Assembly (NCBI RefSeq): GCF_022965805.1
Contig: NW_027331245.1
Span: forward strand, 186,001 to 250,000
DNA from: Primulina eburnea
Lineage: Eukaryota; Streptophyta; Magnoliopsida; Lamiales; Gesneriaceae
Reading direction: 5' to 3'
Length of the DNA stretch: 64,000 bases
The translations under genes were made by a program, and so were the position numbers. Below the pieces are notes generated by a model. That model made no database searches and had not been told where the DNA came from. It was given only the letters and a program-made list of their open reading frames with translations. Positions 37,401 to 46,200 of this stretch are shown here, in pieces (positions within the stretch are counted from its first letter, which is position 1; every line of letters begins with the position of its first letter).

Positions 37401-37794
37401 ACTTTTGGAAGACTTTATGGGCTAAACTTGGCACAAAATTGTTGTTTTCTACTACTTGTCATCCTCAAACGGATGGACAAACTGAAGTTGTCAATAGAAC
37501 TTTGGGAACACTTTTGCGTGCTATTCTTAAAAAGAACTTGGATTGACATTTCTATGGACTTTATTTTGGGGTTGCCTAGGACTAAGAAGGGGAGGGATTC
37601 TATTTTTGTTGTTGTGGATAGATTCTCTAAGATGGCACATTTTATAGCTTGTCATAAAACCGTTGATACTTCAAACATTGCGGATTTGTTCTTTAGAGAA
37701 GTCGTTAGGTTGCATGGCATGCCTAGGACTATTGTTTCTGGTCGCGATGTTAAATTCTTGAGTTACTTTTGGAAGACTTTATGGGCTAAACTTG
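31471..37794 (+). repeat. Mostly homogeneous satellite array left of the retrotransposon
   Basis: Canonical monomers, mainly 364 bp, with isolated 1-bp deletions giving 363-bp units near 32,415 (ACTTTGG for ACTTTTGG), 34,361 (AAAAG for AAAAAG) and 36,410 (ACTTGGG for ACTTTGGG). Units at 32,805 and 33,169 have ATGGCGG with GTCGCTAGG but an intact reading frame, a mosaic of the two subfamilies. The unit at 36,340 has ATGGCGG and TCTGATCGC. Confidence 0.93.
34624..34883 (+). repeat. Truncated 260-bp monomer (103-bp deletion, G-type junction)
   Basis: Junction at 34,863/34,864. One additional base is lost in TTCTATTTTGTTG. It carries the linked AAGGAGAGGG and TGATTCTCCAAG variants and is followed by the ACAGAAGTTG / GGATTATATTT unit, but lies inside otherwise canonical monomers. 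This makes it an island of the higher-order type within the homogeneous array. Confidence 0.9.
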
Positions 37795-38003
37795 GCACAA
37801 AATTGTTGTTTTCTACTACTTGTCATCCTCAAACGGATGGACAAACTGAAGTTGCCAATAGATCTTTGGGAACACTTTTGCGTGCTATTCTTAAAAAGAA
37901 CTTGGATTGACATTTCTATGGACTTTATTTTGGGGTTGCCTAGGACTAAGAATGGGAGGGATTCTATTTTTGTTGTTGTGGATTGATTCTCCAAGATGGC
38001 ACA
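37795..38003 (+). repeat. Partial monomer cut by the retrotransposon insertion (left flank)
   Basis: A monomer interrupted after unit position 209 (GATGGCACA). It carries GCCAATAGATCTTTGGG, AAGAATGGGAG and TGATTCTCCAAG. The unit before it has AAACCGTTGATACTTC. The same two-unit combination is seen at 24,757-25,329, so this flank is a duplicate of that segment. The last five bases are GCACA. Confidence 0.92.
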
Positions 38004-38203
38004 TGTAATAGCCGAGCCCGGTGTACGGTACGATTTAAGTTTCGTTTGTTATTTGGGATATTTGATTAGATGTTCAGAGTTGTATTTTTGGGCTATAGTA
38101 TTGTTAGTTTTATTGTCTTGAGGTATTAGATGATGTTGGTTGTTCGTTTCAGCGTTTCGGTTTGATTTTTGTTGCATGGGAATAGTGTTTTGCCGTGAGC
38201 ACA

Positions 38204-38354
38204 CCGCACCCGCGGCGTTGTAGTGACCGCCCCCGCGGTGGAGACCGCACCCGCGCTGTTTGCAGTGCCGCACCCGCGCTGTTCGAGTTCCAGATTTTTT
38301 TTGAGATGCCGTAGCCATTGCGCACCCGCGGTCCTTGTGTTGGCGCACCCGCGG
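38204..38354 (+). promoter_or_regulatory. Cluster of six CCGCACCCGCGG-like motifs in 5' LTR
   Basis: Twelve-base motifs at 38,204, 38,227, 38,245, 38,268, 38,320 and 38,343, spaced 23, 18, 23, 52 and 23 bases. Variants are CCGCACCCGCGG, CCGCCCCCGCGG, CCGCACCCGCGC (twice) and GCGCACCCGCGG (twice). They form a CpG-rich island in an otherwise AT-rich LTR upstream of the presumed promoter. A protein-binding or methylation role is possible but unproven. Confidence 0.6.
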
Positions 38355-39212
38355 TGAAGGTATGGGCGAGATATTTAGTCGATTTTGGAGTGGTTGGCCA
38401 TCACTTTTCCTTTTTCTTTCCTTCTCATTTTCGCATTTCTCTCCATTGCAAGGGTTTTTGGTCATTTCTTTCACTTCCTATCTTCGATTCAAGCGTTTGT
38501 TTGGAATTTCGACTTGAGATCGACGTTCTCCTTGGTGCTAGGAAGCTTGGGTAAGCTTTTTGGTGCGATTCTGTTAAGGTTGTAAATTAAGAGTTGTTTA
38601 GGTTGGTTGTTTATGTGGATTTATGGATTATTTAGCTTGTAATCTTGGATATTTAGTTGATATTGGTGTTATTTGTGGATTATTTGTTGTAGGTGGTGAT
38701 CAAGAGCTAAGTTGAGGTGTTTGTTGTGGTTTGTAAGTGGAAATTCATTCCTTTTGCTCACATGATTTTATATGTATGTGTTTCAAAGAGTTTATTGTGT
38801 TATTCCCTTTCATTTGATCCATAGTATGTATTGTTATATGTATTGGAGGCATTGTATGTCTCATTATTGATTAAAGGGAATACAAAGAGATATATAGAGT
38901 TCAAAGTGATTGTTAAAACCAGAGAAGAGTTTAAATGTTTTCGGATTGATAAATACATAGTCAGAGATTGCATGCAATATTAGATGATCATCGCCCAGAG
39001 GCTTATATCCCTCAGAGTTATCGGTATTTATATCGATTTGGGATACGAGCAACCCCAGAGCAGAGATACTATTGATATCAATCCCCAGAGCAAAAGAGAA
39101 ATACCATCATATTTTATGCTATTGCTATATTATTGATATTCAGAGTTTACAGTTCAGAGTTGATGGTATTTATGATTTCAAAGAGATGTTTTACAGAGTT
39201 ATTGTTCATTGT

Positions 39213-39220
39213 TATATAAG
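39213..39220 (+). promoter_or_regulatory. Candidate TATA box in 5' LTR
   Basis: TATATAAG at LTR position 1,210 of 1,510, the best TATA match I see in the LTR. If used, RNA would start near 39,245, giving a U5 plus R of about 270 bases. Other AT-rich stretches could serve instead. Confidence 0.35.
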
Positions 39221-39513
39221 AGTTCCACTTGCTGAGATTTATTCTCATTCCAGTTATTTTCATGTGATGCAGATCAGAGTGGTGCCTCGGGACGTTGACT
39301 GTAGATCGGGGGTCATATGCATACACCGTTGGAAGGAGGATTTTGGCATGATCATAGGAATGATATTTTGTTTTTGTTATGTCATTTAAATGATCATGTA
39401 TTTATTTTGTAAAGATATTTGATGAAATGTATTTTGAAACTCCTTCCGTATATTTTAAAGAGAAAATTTTATTTCCGCTGCGTATTTATTTTAAAAGAGG
39501 TCAGGGTGTCACA

Positions 39514-39649
39514 TTTAGTGGTATCAGAGCGGTGTTCTTCGGACCAATGCATATGACTTCGTCTACTTTCAACTGTCCGGGTATGTTTTCTTTGCATCTA
39601 TCTATTGTTATGTATTGATTGGTATCTTGTGAGCATTGTAGAGTAGAGG
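39514..39649 (+). other. Untranslated leader of the retrotransposon
   Basis: The 136 bases between the 5' LTR and the Gag-Pol ATG. It holds the primer-binding site and several upstream ATGs (for example near 39,547 and 39,582) in short frames. An in-frame TAG at 39,644-39,646 rules out an N-terminal extension of Gag-Pol. Confidence 0.8.
39519..39530 (+). other. Primer-binding site, initiator Met tRNA
   Basis: TGGTATCAGAGC, complementary to the 3' end of plant initiator tRNA-Met, begins five bases after the LTR end (spacer TTTAG). It primes minus-strand DNA synthesis. This is the usual primer of plant Ty3/gypsy elements. Confidence 0.93.
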
Positions 39650-42600
39650 ATGCCTCCTAAGCGTAAGGCGTCAGAGGGGGAGGATAGTTCGTCCTCGAGA
39701 GTTGTCGACGAGTTCGGCAAGTTACTGAAGGAGCAGGCTAAGGTTCACAGTGAGCAGATCCAGCAGTTGCTTAGACTGCAAGGAGCAGGCCAGGGCAGAG
39801 GCCAAGGTAGGGGGCAGGTTGCTCCAGTAGCAGTTGGTTCTGATGCTATCTTTTCTGCGTTTAAGAGGATGGATCCACCCGAGTTTCCAGGCAGCTCCGA
39901 TCCTTTAGCTGCAGTAGAGTGGGTCAAGGCTTTGGAGGCGATTTTTGATCATCTCCACTATGAGGACAGAGACCGTATCAGTTGTGCTGTTTTCATGCTG
40001 GTTAAAGCTGCACGTTTGTGGTGGAATGCGACCAAGGTTGGCATTGATGTTTCTACGTTGAAGTGGTCTGAGTTTACTGAGCTTTTCTACGACAAGTACT
40101 TTCCTGATGCACTGCGAGCGAGGAAGGTCACAGAGTTCTTGGAGCTTCGTCAGGGGAGCTTGAATGTGGACGAGTATATTCTCAGGTTCGAGGAGGGTTG
40201 CCTTTTTGCTCCGTACATTGCTACCAGTGATAAAGATAAAGGTGCTCACTTCATTCGAGGCCTTAGAGCGGAGATCAGGCGTGATATCAATATGTCCAAG
40301 GCTGTGACTTTCAAGGAGATTGTGTCCAAGGCGTTGCTAGCAGAGCAGGACGAGAAGGATATCGCCAGGGAGAGACAGGCGAGGCACCAGGCTAATGTTC
40401 AAAGAGGCCAGAGTTCAGGTCAGCGTGGCAGAGATCGATTCAAGGGGAAGGGCAAGGTGGATCAGAGTCCTAGGCCACCGTCAGTGCCAGTTGCTCCGTC
40501 TGATTCTGAGAGATCTTTGTGTCCCAAGTGTGGCAGACCTCATCGTGGAGAGTGTAGATTTGGCTCTCGTTCTTGTTATCGTTGTGGCATGCCAGGCCAT
40601 ATTTCCAGAGATTGTCCTAGGGGAGCTAGCCAGGAGAAGGTGCAGGGTCGTATCTTTTCGATGACTAAGGAAGGTATTAATCGTAATTCTTCTGTAATCT
40701 CTAGTTCCATTTTAATTTCAGGCAGAGTAGCTACTACTTTGATTGATACTGGTGCTACTCATTCTTTTATGTCTGAATTGTTTTTGAGATCTTTGGGTAT
40801 AGTTCCTTCTGTTATTCCCCTTCAGCTTAGTGTTGTTTTGCCTTCGGGAGATGTTTTGTGCCCGACTTCCATAGTGTATGCGTGCCCCGTTCGTTTTGTT
40901 GATCGAGAGGTCTTTGCTGATTTGATTGTGATCCCGATGGTTGCCTTTGATGTTATTCTTGGCATGGATTGGCTGTCGACCTATCGTGCTGTTATTGATT
41001 GCGTTGCTAAGACGGTGACTTTTGCAGATGATGGCCAGGGAGGAGTTCTCGCCAGCTCAGGTACTTCGCTGGTCCTTCCTTTTATTTCGTGTCTTGATGC
41101 TGAGAGGCTATTGTGTAGAGGTTGTGATGTTTTTCTAGCATCTGTTGTGGATATGGATAGACTGATTAAGTTGAATATTGATGATATTGATGTGGTGAGG
41201 GAGTTTGCGGATGTGTTTGAGGATGATGTTCCGGGTTTGCCGCCGGATAGAGATGTAGAGTTTGTTATTGATCTTGCTCCAGGTACGGTTCCTATTTCTA
41301 AGGCTCCGTATAGGATGGCTCCTACCGAGATGAAAGAGTTGAAGACGCAGTTGCAGGATCTTCTAGATAAGGGTTTCATTCGTCCGAGTTCTTCGCCTTG
41401 GGGAGCTCCGGTTCTATTTGTTAAGAAGAAGGACGGGTCTTTGCGTCTGTGTATCGATTACAGAGAGCTCAACAAAGTGACGATCAAGAACAAGTATCCG
41501 TTGCCACGGATTGACGATCTATTTGACCAACTCCAGGGTGCCACTGTTTTCTCGAAGATTGATCTTCGGTCTGGCTACTATCAGTTGAAGGTTAGGGAGT
41601 CTGATATCCCTAAGACGGCTTTCAGGACCAGGTATGGTCACTATGAGTTTCTCGTGATGTCTTTTGGTTTGACCAATGCCCCTTCTGTTTTCATGGACCT
41701 GATGAACCGTGTGTTCAAGCCGTATTTGGATAGCTTCGTCATTGTCTTTATCGACGATATATTGATCTATTCCAAGACCAGAGAGCTTCATTCAGAGCAT
41801 CTCAGAGTTGTTCTCCAGTTGCTGAGAGAGCGGAGGTTGTTTGCTAAGTTGAAGAAGTGTGAGTTTTGGCTGGATCAGATTTCTTTTCTAGGCCATGTCG
41901 TTTCGAGGGATGGCATTGCTGTTGATCCGATGAAGATAGAGGCGATTCAGAAGTGGCCTATTCCTACGACTGTTTCAGAGGTACGCAGTTTCCTTGGTTT
42001 GGCGGGTTATTATCGTCGTTTTATTTCGGATTTTTCCAAGATTGCCCTGCCATTGTCCAATCTGACAAGGAAGACTGTGAAGTTCGAGTGGTCTATAGAT
42101 TGCCAGAGCGCATTTCAGGAGTTGAAGGATAGATTGACGTCAGCTCCTATTCTCGCATTGCCCAGTGGTTCAGAGGATTTTGTGGTCTTTACCGATGCGT
42201 CGAAGAAGGGTCTCGGTGCAGTGTTGATGCAGAGAGGTAAGGTCATTGCCTATGCTTCTCGCCAGTTGAAGGATTATGAGAAGAATTATCCGACGCACGA
42301 TTTGGAGCTAGCAGCTGTGGTTTTCGCCCTTAAGATTTGGAGACATTATCTGTATGGCGAAAAGTGTGAGATCTTCACAGACCACAAGAGTTTGAAGTAT
42401 CTGTTCTCGCAGAAAGAGCTCAATATGCGGCAGAGGAGGTGGTTAGAGCTTGTCAAGGATTACGATGTAACTATCAGTTATCACCCAGGGAAGGCGAATG
42501 TTGTGGCTGATGCTTTAAGCCGCAAGTCGAGTGTTTCATTGAGTTCTTTGATTCAGAGACCGTTACTGATGGATTTGCAGAGAGAGGATATTGATCTGGT

Positions 42601-44080
42601 GATTCCAGGCACCATTGCTCGTCTTTCAGCGTTAGTTATTCGATCTTCATTGACGGACAGGATTCGTAGAGAGCAGTCGACTGATGTTCAGTTGACAGAG
42701 TTGAGAGATAGAGCAGAGATTAGAGGTAATTCAGAGTTTGCCTTGAATGGTGATGGTTTGGTGACTTTCAGAGGTCGTATTTGTGTTCCTGTTGGCGATG
42801 ATATTCGTAGAGATATTCTGACAGAGGCTCATACCGCGCCGTATTCGATTCATCCAGGCAGTACGAAGATGTATCAGGATCTTCGTCGACTCTACTGGTG
42901 GCCAGGTATGAAGAAGGATGTTGCCGTGTTCATTTCTCAGTGCCTTACTTGTCAGCAGGTGAAGATTGAGCACCAGAGACCTGCTGGGACATTGTTGTCG
43001 TTGCCGATTCCTCAGTGGAAGTGGGAGCATATTACGATGGATTTCGTGACTGGTCTTCCCAGAGTGCGGAGAGGTTTCAATTCTATTTGGGTTATCGTTG
43101 ATAGATTGACTAAGTCAGCGCACTTTCTTCCAGTCAAGACGACGTATTCGATGAACCAGTATGCCGAGGACTACATAGCAGAGATTGTCAGACTTCATGG
43201 TGTTCCTGTGTCGATCGTGTCTGATCGTGACCCCAGATTTACTTCAGAGTTTTGGAAGAGTTTGCACAGAGCTATGGGTTCGCGATTAGCGTTCAGTACA
43301 GCCTATCATCCTCAGAGTGATGGTCAGTCAGAGAGAGTCATTCAGATTCTTGAGGATATGCTCAGAGCGTGTACTATAGACTTTCCAGGTAGCTGGGATT
43401 CTTTGTTGCCTTTGGCTGAGTTCACTTATAATAATAGCTACCAGGCGACGATTGGCATGGCACCGTATGAGGCACTTTATGGCAGGAAGTGCAGGTCTCC
43501 CTTGTATTGGGACGAGGTTGGTGAGAGGAAGATGTTGGGACCAGAGTTGGTCCAGCAGACTGCTGATGTTGTTGCTGTTATCAGAGAAAGGATGAAGACT
43601 GCCCAGTCCAGACAGAAGAGCTATGCAGATGTTCGTCGCAGACCTTTGCAGTTCGAGATTGGCGACCACGTGTTTCTGAAGATAGCACCTCTCAAGGGTG
43701 TGATGAGATTTGGTAAGAAGGGCAAGTTGAGTCCTAGATTTATTGGTCCATTCGAGATTTTGGACAGAGTTGGCGATCGAGCCTACAGATTAGCCCTACC
43801 TCCAGATCTTGACAGAGTTCATAATGTGTTTCACGTATCGATGCTCAGGAAGTATGTTGCAGATCCTTCCCATGTTCTTCGCCATGAGCCATTGGACTTG
43901 ACGCCGAATTTGACATATCAAGAGATTCCGATTCAGATTCTGGATCGCACAGTTAGAGTTCTGAGGAACAAAGAGATCGGCATTGTCAAAGTTCTTTGGA
44001 GGAACCATTTGTTAGAGGAGGCTACGTGGGAACCAGAGGATGAGATGAGAGAGAAGTATCCTGAGTTGTTCGTGCCGTGA
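39650..44080 (+). CDS. gag-pol: Gag-Pol polyprotein of Tekay-type chromovirus
   Basis: An intact 1,476-residue polyprotein, normal size for the lineage. The ATG is the first possible start because an in-frame TAG lies two codons upstream. Domains in order: a charged N-terminus with a [10 protein letters not shown] stretch near residue 50. Then the Gag capsid-like region to about 260. Then two zinc knuckles, an irregular one from C291 and a canonical CX2CX4HX4C from C309. Then aspartic protease with [10 protein letters not shown] (D366). Reverse transcriptase follows with [11 protein letters not shown] (D638) and [10 protein letters not shown] (D702, D703). RNase H has D849, E886, D911 and D954. 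Integrase has H1061, H1068, C1098 and C1101 for zinc and D1131, D1192 and E1228 for catalysis, with the D,D(35)E spacing. Last is a chromodomain from about 1,425 to 1,474 ([19 protein letters not shown]). All catalytic residues I checked are present. Gag and Pol are one frame, so processing must be proteolytic. It makes the particle, cDNA and integration machinery. The chromodomain probably steers integration to heterochromatin. Confidence 0.97.
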   Translation: MPPKRKASEGEDSSSSRVVDEFGKLLKEQAKVHSEQIQQLLRLQGAGQGRGQGRGQVAPVAVGSDAIFSAFKRMDPPEFPGSSDPLAAVEWVKALEAIFDHLHYEDRDRISCAVFMLVKAARLWWNATKVGIDVSTLKWSEFTELFYDKYFPDALRARKVTEFLELRQGSLNVDEYILRFEEGCLFAPYIATSDKDKGAHFIRGLRAEIRRDINMSKAVTFKEIVSKALLAEQDEKDIARERQARHQANVQRGQSSGQRGRDRFKGKGKVDQSPRPPSVPVAPSDSERSLCPKCGRPHRGECRFGSRSCYRCGMPGHISRDCPRGASQEKVQGRIFSMTKEGINRNSSVISSSILISGRVATTLIDTGATHSFMSELFLRSLGIVPSVIPLQLSVVLPSGDVLCPTSIVYACPVRFVDREVFADLIVIPMVAFDVILGMDWLSTYRAVIDCVAKTVTFADDGQGGVLASSGTSLVLPFISCLDAERLLCRGCDVFLASVVDMDRLIKLNIDDIDVVREFADVFEDDVPGLPPDRDVEFVIDLAPGTVPISKAPYRMAPTEMKELKTQLQDLLDKGFIRPSSSPWGAPVLFVKKKDGSLRLCIDYRELNKVTIKNKYPLPRIDDLFDQLQGATVFSKIDLRSGYYQLKVRESDIPKTAFRTRYGHYEFLVMSFGLTNAPSVFMDLMNRVFKPYLDSFVIVFIDDILIYSKTRELHSEHLRVVLQLLRERRLFAKLKKCEFWLDQISFLGHVVSRDGIAVDPMKIEAIQKWPIPTTVSEVRSFLGLAGYYRRFISDFSKIALPLSNLTRKTVKFEWSIDCQSAFQELKDRLTSAPILALPSGSEDFVVFTDASKKGLGAVLMQRGKVIAYASRQLKDYEKNYPTHDLELAAVVFALKIWRHYLYGEKCEIFTDHKSLKYLFSQKELNMRQRRWLELVKDYDVTISYHPGKANVVADALSRKSSVSLSSLIQRPLLMDLQREDIDLVIPGTIARLSALVIRSSLTDRIRREQSTDVQLTELRDRAEIRGNSEFALNGDGLVTFRGRICVPVGDDIRRDILTEAHTAPYSIHPGSTKMYQDLRRLYWWPGMKKDVAVFISQCLTCQQVKIEHQRPAGTLLSLPIPQWKWEHITMDFVTGLPRVRRGFNSIWVIVDRLTKSAHFLPVKTTYSMNQYAEDYIAEIVRLHGVPVSIVSDRDPRFTSEFWKSLHRAMGSRLAFSTAYHPQSDGQSERVIQILEDMLRACTIDFPGSWDSLLPLAEFTYNNSYQATIGMAPYEALYGRKCRSPLYWDEVGERKMLGPELVQQTADVVAVIRERMKTAQSRQKSYADVRRRPLQFEIGDHVFLKIAPLKGVMRFGKKGKLSPRFIGPFEILDRVGDRAYRLALPPDLDRVHNVFHVSMLRKYVADPSHVLRHEPLDLTPNLTYQEIPIQILDRTVRVLRNKEIGIVKVLWRNHLLEEATWEPEDEMREKYPELFVP

Positions 44081-44120
44081 CGTCAATTTCGCGGACGAAA
44101 TTCCCTTAAGGGGGGGAGAT
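44081..44120 (+). other. 3' untranslated segment with polypurine tract
   Basis: Between the stop codon and the 3' LTR. It contains TTTCGCGGACGAAATT, a form of the short conserved segment common after Gag-Pol in plant chromoviruses, then the polypurine tract AAGGGGGGGAGA at 44,108-44,119, directly before the LTR, which primes plus-strand DNA synthesis. Confidence 0.9.
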
Positions 44121-44320
44121 TGTAATAGCCGAGCCCGGTGTACGGTACGATTTAAGTTTCGTTTGTTATTTGGGATATTTGATTAGATGTTCAGAGTTGT
44201 ATTTTTGGGCTATAGTATTGTTAGTTTTATTGTCTTGAGGTATTAGATGATGTTGGTTGTTCGTTTCAGCGTTTCGGTTTGATTTTTGTTGCATGGGAAT
44301 AGTGTTTTGCCGTGAGCACA

Positions 44321-44471
44321 CCGCACCCGCGGCGTTGTAGTGACCGCCCCCGCGGTGGAGACCGCACCCGCGCTGTTTGCAGTGCCGCACCCGCGCTGTT
44401 CGAGTTCCAGATTTTTTTTGAGATGCCGTAGCCATTGCGCACCCGCGGTCCTTGTGTTGGCGCACCCGCGG
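44321..44471 (+). promoter_or_regulatory. Cluster of six CCGCACCCGCGG-like motifs in 3' LTR
   Basis: Exact counterpart, 6,117 bases downstream, of the cluster in the 5' LTR, with the same six motifs and spacings. Confidence 0.6.
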
Positions 44472-45328
44472 TGAAGGTATGGGCGAGATATTTAGTCGAT
44501 TTTGGAGTGGTTGGCCATCACTTTTCCTTTTTCTTTCCTTCTCATTTTCGCATTTCTCTCCATTGCAAGGGTTTTTGGTCATTTCTTTCACTTCCTATCT
44601 TCGATTCAAGCGTTTGTTTGGAATTTCGACTTGAGATCGACGTTCTCCTTGGTGCTAGGAAGCTTGGGTAAGCTTTTGGTGCGATTCTGTTAAGGTTGTA
44701 AATTAAGAGTTGTTTAGGTTGGTTGTTTATGTGGATTTATGGATTATTTAGCTTGTAATCTTGGATATTTAGTTGATATTGGTGTTATTTGTGGATTATT
44801 TGTTGTAGGTGGTGATCAAGAGCTAAGTTGAGGTGTTTGTTGTGGTTTGTAAGTGGAAATTCATTCCTTTTGCTCACATGATTTTATATGTATGTGTTTC
44901 AAAGAGTTTATTGTGTTATTCCCTTTCATTTGATCCATAGTATGTATTGTTATATGTATTGGAGGCATTGTATGTCTCATTATTGATTAAAGGGAATACA
45001 AAGAGATATATAGAGTTCAAAGTGATTGTTAAAACCAGAGAAGAGTTTAAATGTTTTCGGATTGATAAATACATAGTCAGAGATTGCATGCAATATTAGA
45101 TGATCATCGCCCAGAGGCTTATATCCCTCAGAGTTATCGGTATTTATATCGATTTGGGATACGAGCAACCCCAGAGCAGAGATACTATTGATATCAATCC
45201 CCAGAGCAAAAGAGAAATACCATCATATTTTATGCTATTGCTATATTATTGATATTCAGAGTTTACAGTTCAGAGTTGATGGTATTTATGATTTCAAAGA
45301 GATGTTTTACAGAGTTATTGTTCATTGT

Positions 45329-45336
45329 TATATAAG
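45329..45336 (+). promoter_or_regulatory. Candidate TATA box in 3' LTR
   Basis: TATATAAG, counterpart of the box at 39,213. If active in this LTR it would read out into the satellite array on the + strand. Confidence 0.3.
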
Positions 45337-45629
45337 AGTTCCACTTGCTGAGATTTATTCTCATTCCAGTTATTTTCATGTGATGCAGATCAGAGTGGTG
45401 CCTCGGGACGTTGACTGTAGATCGGGGGTCATATGCATACACCGTTGGAAGGAGGATTTTGGCATGATCATAGGAATGATATTTTGTTTTTGTTATGTCA
45501 TTTAAATGATCATGTATTTATTTTGTAAAGATATTTGATGAAATGTATTTTGAAACTCCTTCCGTATATTTTAAAGAGAAAATTTTATTTCCGCTGCGTA
45601 TTTATTTTAAAAGAGGTCAGGGTGTCACA

Positions 45630-46200
45630 GAAGTTGTCAATAGAACTTTGAGAACACTTTTGCGTGCTATTCTTAAAAAGAACTTGGATTGACATTTCTA
45701 TGGACTTTATTTTGGGGTTGCCTACGACTAAGAAGGGGAGGGATTATATTTTTGTTCTTGTGGATAGATTCTCTAAGATGGCACATTTTATAGCTTGTCA
45801 TAAAACCAATGATGCTTCAAACATTGCGGATTTGTTCTTTAGAGAAGTCGTTACAGTTGCATGGCATGCCTAGGACTATTGTTTTCTGGTCGCGATGTTA
45901 TATTCTTGAGTTACTATTGGAAGACTTTATGTGCTAAACTTGGCACAAAATTGTTGTTTTCTACTACTTGTCATCCTCAAACGGATGGAAAAACTGAAGT
46001 TGTCAGATAGAACTTTGGGAACACTTTTGCGTGCTATTCTTAAAATAACTTGGATTGACATTTCTATGGACTTTATTTTAGGGGTTGCCTAAGACTAAGA
46101 AGGGGAGGGATTCTATTTTTGTTGTTGTGGATAGATTCTCTAAGATGGCACATTTTATAGCTTGTCATTAAACCGATGATGCTTCAAACATTGCGGATTT
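45630..46200 (+). repeat. Divergent monomers at right flank of the retrotransposon
   Basis: Satellite resumes at unit position 54 (GAAGTTGTCAATAG). Variants include CTTTGAGAACAC, CCTACGACTAAG, GTTCTTGTGG, AAACCAATGATG, GTTACAGTTGCATGG, GTTTTCTGG, GTTATATTC, TACTATTGG, GTGCTAAAC, GGAAAAACTG, CAGATAGAAC and TCATTAAACC. Some of these (CCTACGACTAAG, a GTTAC-GTTGC insertion, TCATTAAACC) recur at 47,620-47,910, so at least part of this divergence is a real subfamily. Confidence 0.88.

Larger units (their letters stand above)
38004..39513 (+). repeat. 5' LTR (1,510 bp)
   Basis: Begins TGTAATAGCCGAGC and ends GTCACA, the TG...CA ends of LTRs, and is repeated at 44,121-45,629. Reading both copies side by side I found one difference: five T in AAGCTTTTTGGTG here (near 38,556) against four in the 3' copy. 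It contains a GC-rich cluster of CGCACCCGCGG-like motifs, a TATATAAG box, and many CAGAG pentamers in its last third. It drives transcription of the genomic RNA. The exact U3/R/U5 borders cannot be fixed from sequence alone. Confidence 0.97.
38004..45629 (+). mobile_element. Full-length Tekay/Del-type chromovirus (Ty3/gypsy LTR retrotransposon)
   Basis: A 7,626-bp element in the same orientation as the satellite. In order it has a 5' LTR starting TGTAATAG and ending GTGTCACA, a Met-initiator primer-binding site 5 bases inside, a 136-base leader, one uninterrupted Gag-Pol frame with a C-terminal chromodomain, the AATTTCGCGGACGAAATT segment often seen after the stop in plant chromoviruses, a polypurine tract, and the 3' LTR. 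The LTRs differ by a single indel, so the copy is very young. The integrase wording ([28 protein letters not shown]) points to the Tekay/Del lineage by family knowledge. All parts needed for autonomous transposition are present. No target-site duplication is visible: GCACA on the left, GAAGT on the right. Confidence 0.96.
44121..45629 (+). repeat. 3' LTR (1,509 bp)
   Basis: Direct repeat of 38,004-39,513, from TGTAATAG to GTCACA. It lacks one T of the run near 44,674 and is otherwise the same in my reading. It carries its own copies of the GC-rich motif cluster (about 44,321-44,471) and TATATAAG (45,329-45,336). The base after it, 45,630, resumes satellite sequence at unit position 54. Confidence 0.97.

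Noticed and set aside
38049..38474. 141-codon minus-strand frame in the LTR, repeated at 44,166-44,591
   Set aside because: It appears twice only because it lies in both LTRs, crosses the GC-rich motif cluster, has low-complexity basic composition and no known domain.
39072..39389. 105-codon plus-strand frame in the LTR, repeated at 45,188-45,505
   Set aside because: It lies inside the LTR over the presumed promoter, with no domain. Duplication is due to the LTR pair.
39519..39530. tRNA gene
   Set aside because: Only the 12-base complement of the initiator tRNA 3' end is present. It is the primer-binding site, not a tRNA gene.
39427..39618. 63-codon frame just before Gag-Pol
   Set aside because: It spans the LTR end and primer-binding site, and is most likely a chance frame in the leader.
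40981..43669. Several minus-strand frames of 70-132 codons inside Gag-Pol
   Set aside because: They are antisense shadows of a strongly conserved coding region, with no domains.
38004..45629. Target-site duplication GCACA/CACA at the LTR edges
   Set aside because: The CACA at the right edge is the end of the LTR itself (also present in the 5' LTR at 39,510-39,513), so it cannot count as a duplicated target.
45630..46200. A second, nested mobile element at the right flank
   Set aside because: All of it aligns with the satellite monomer despite many changes. No new ends or coding sequence are present.
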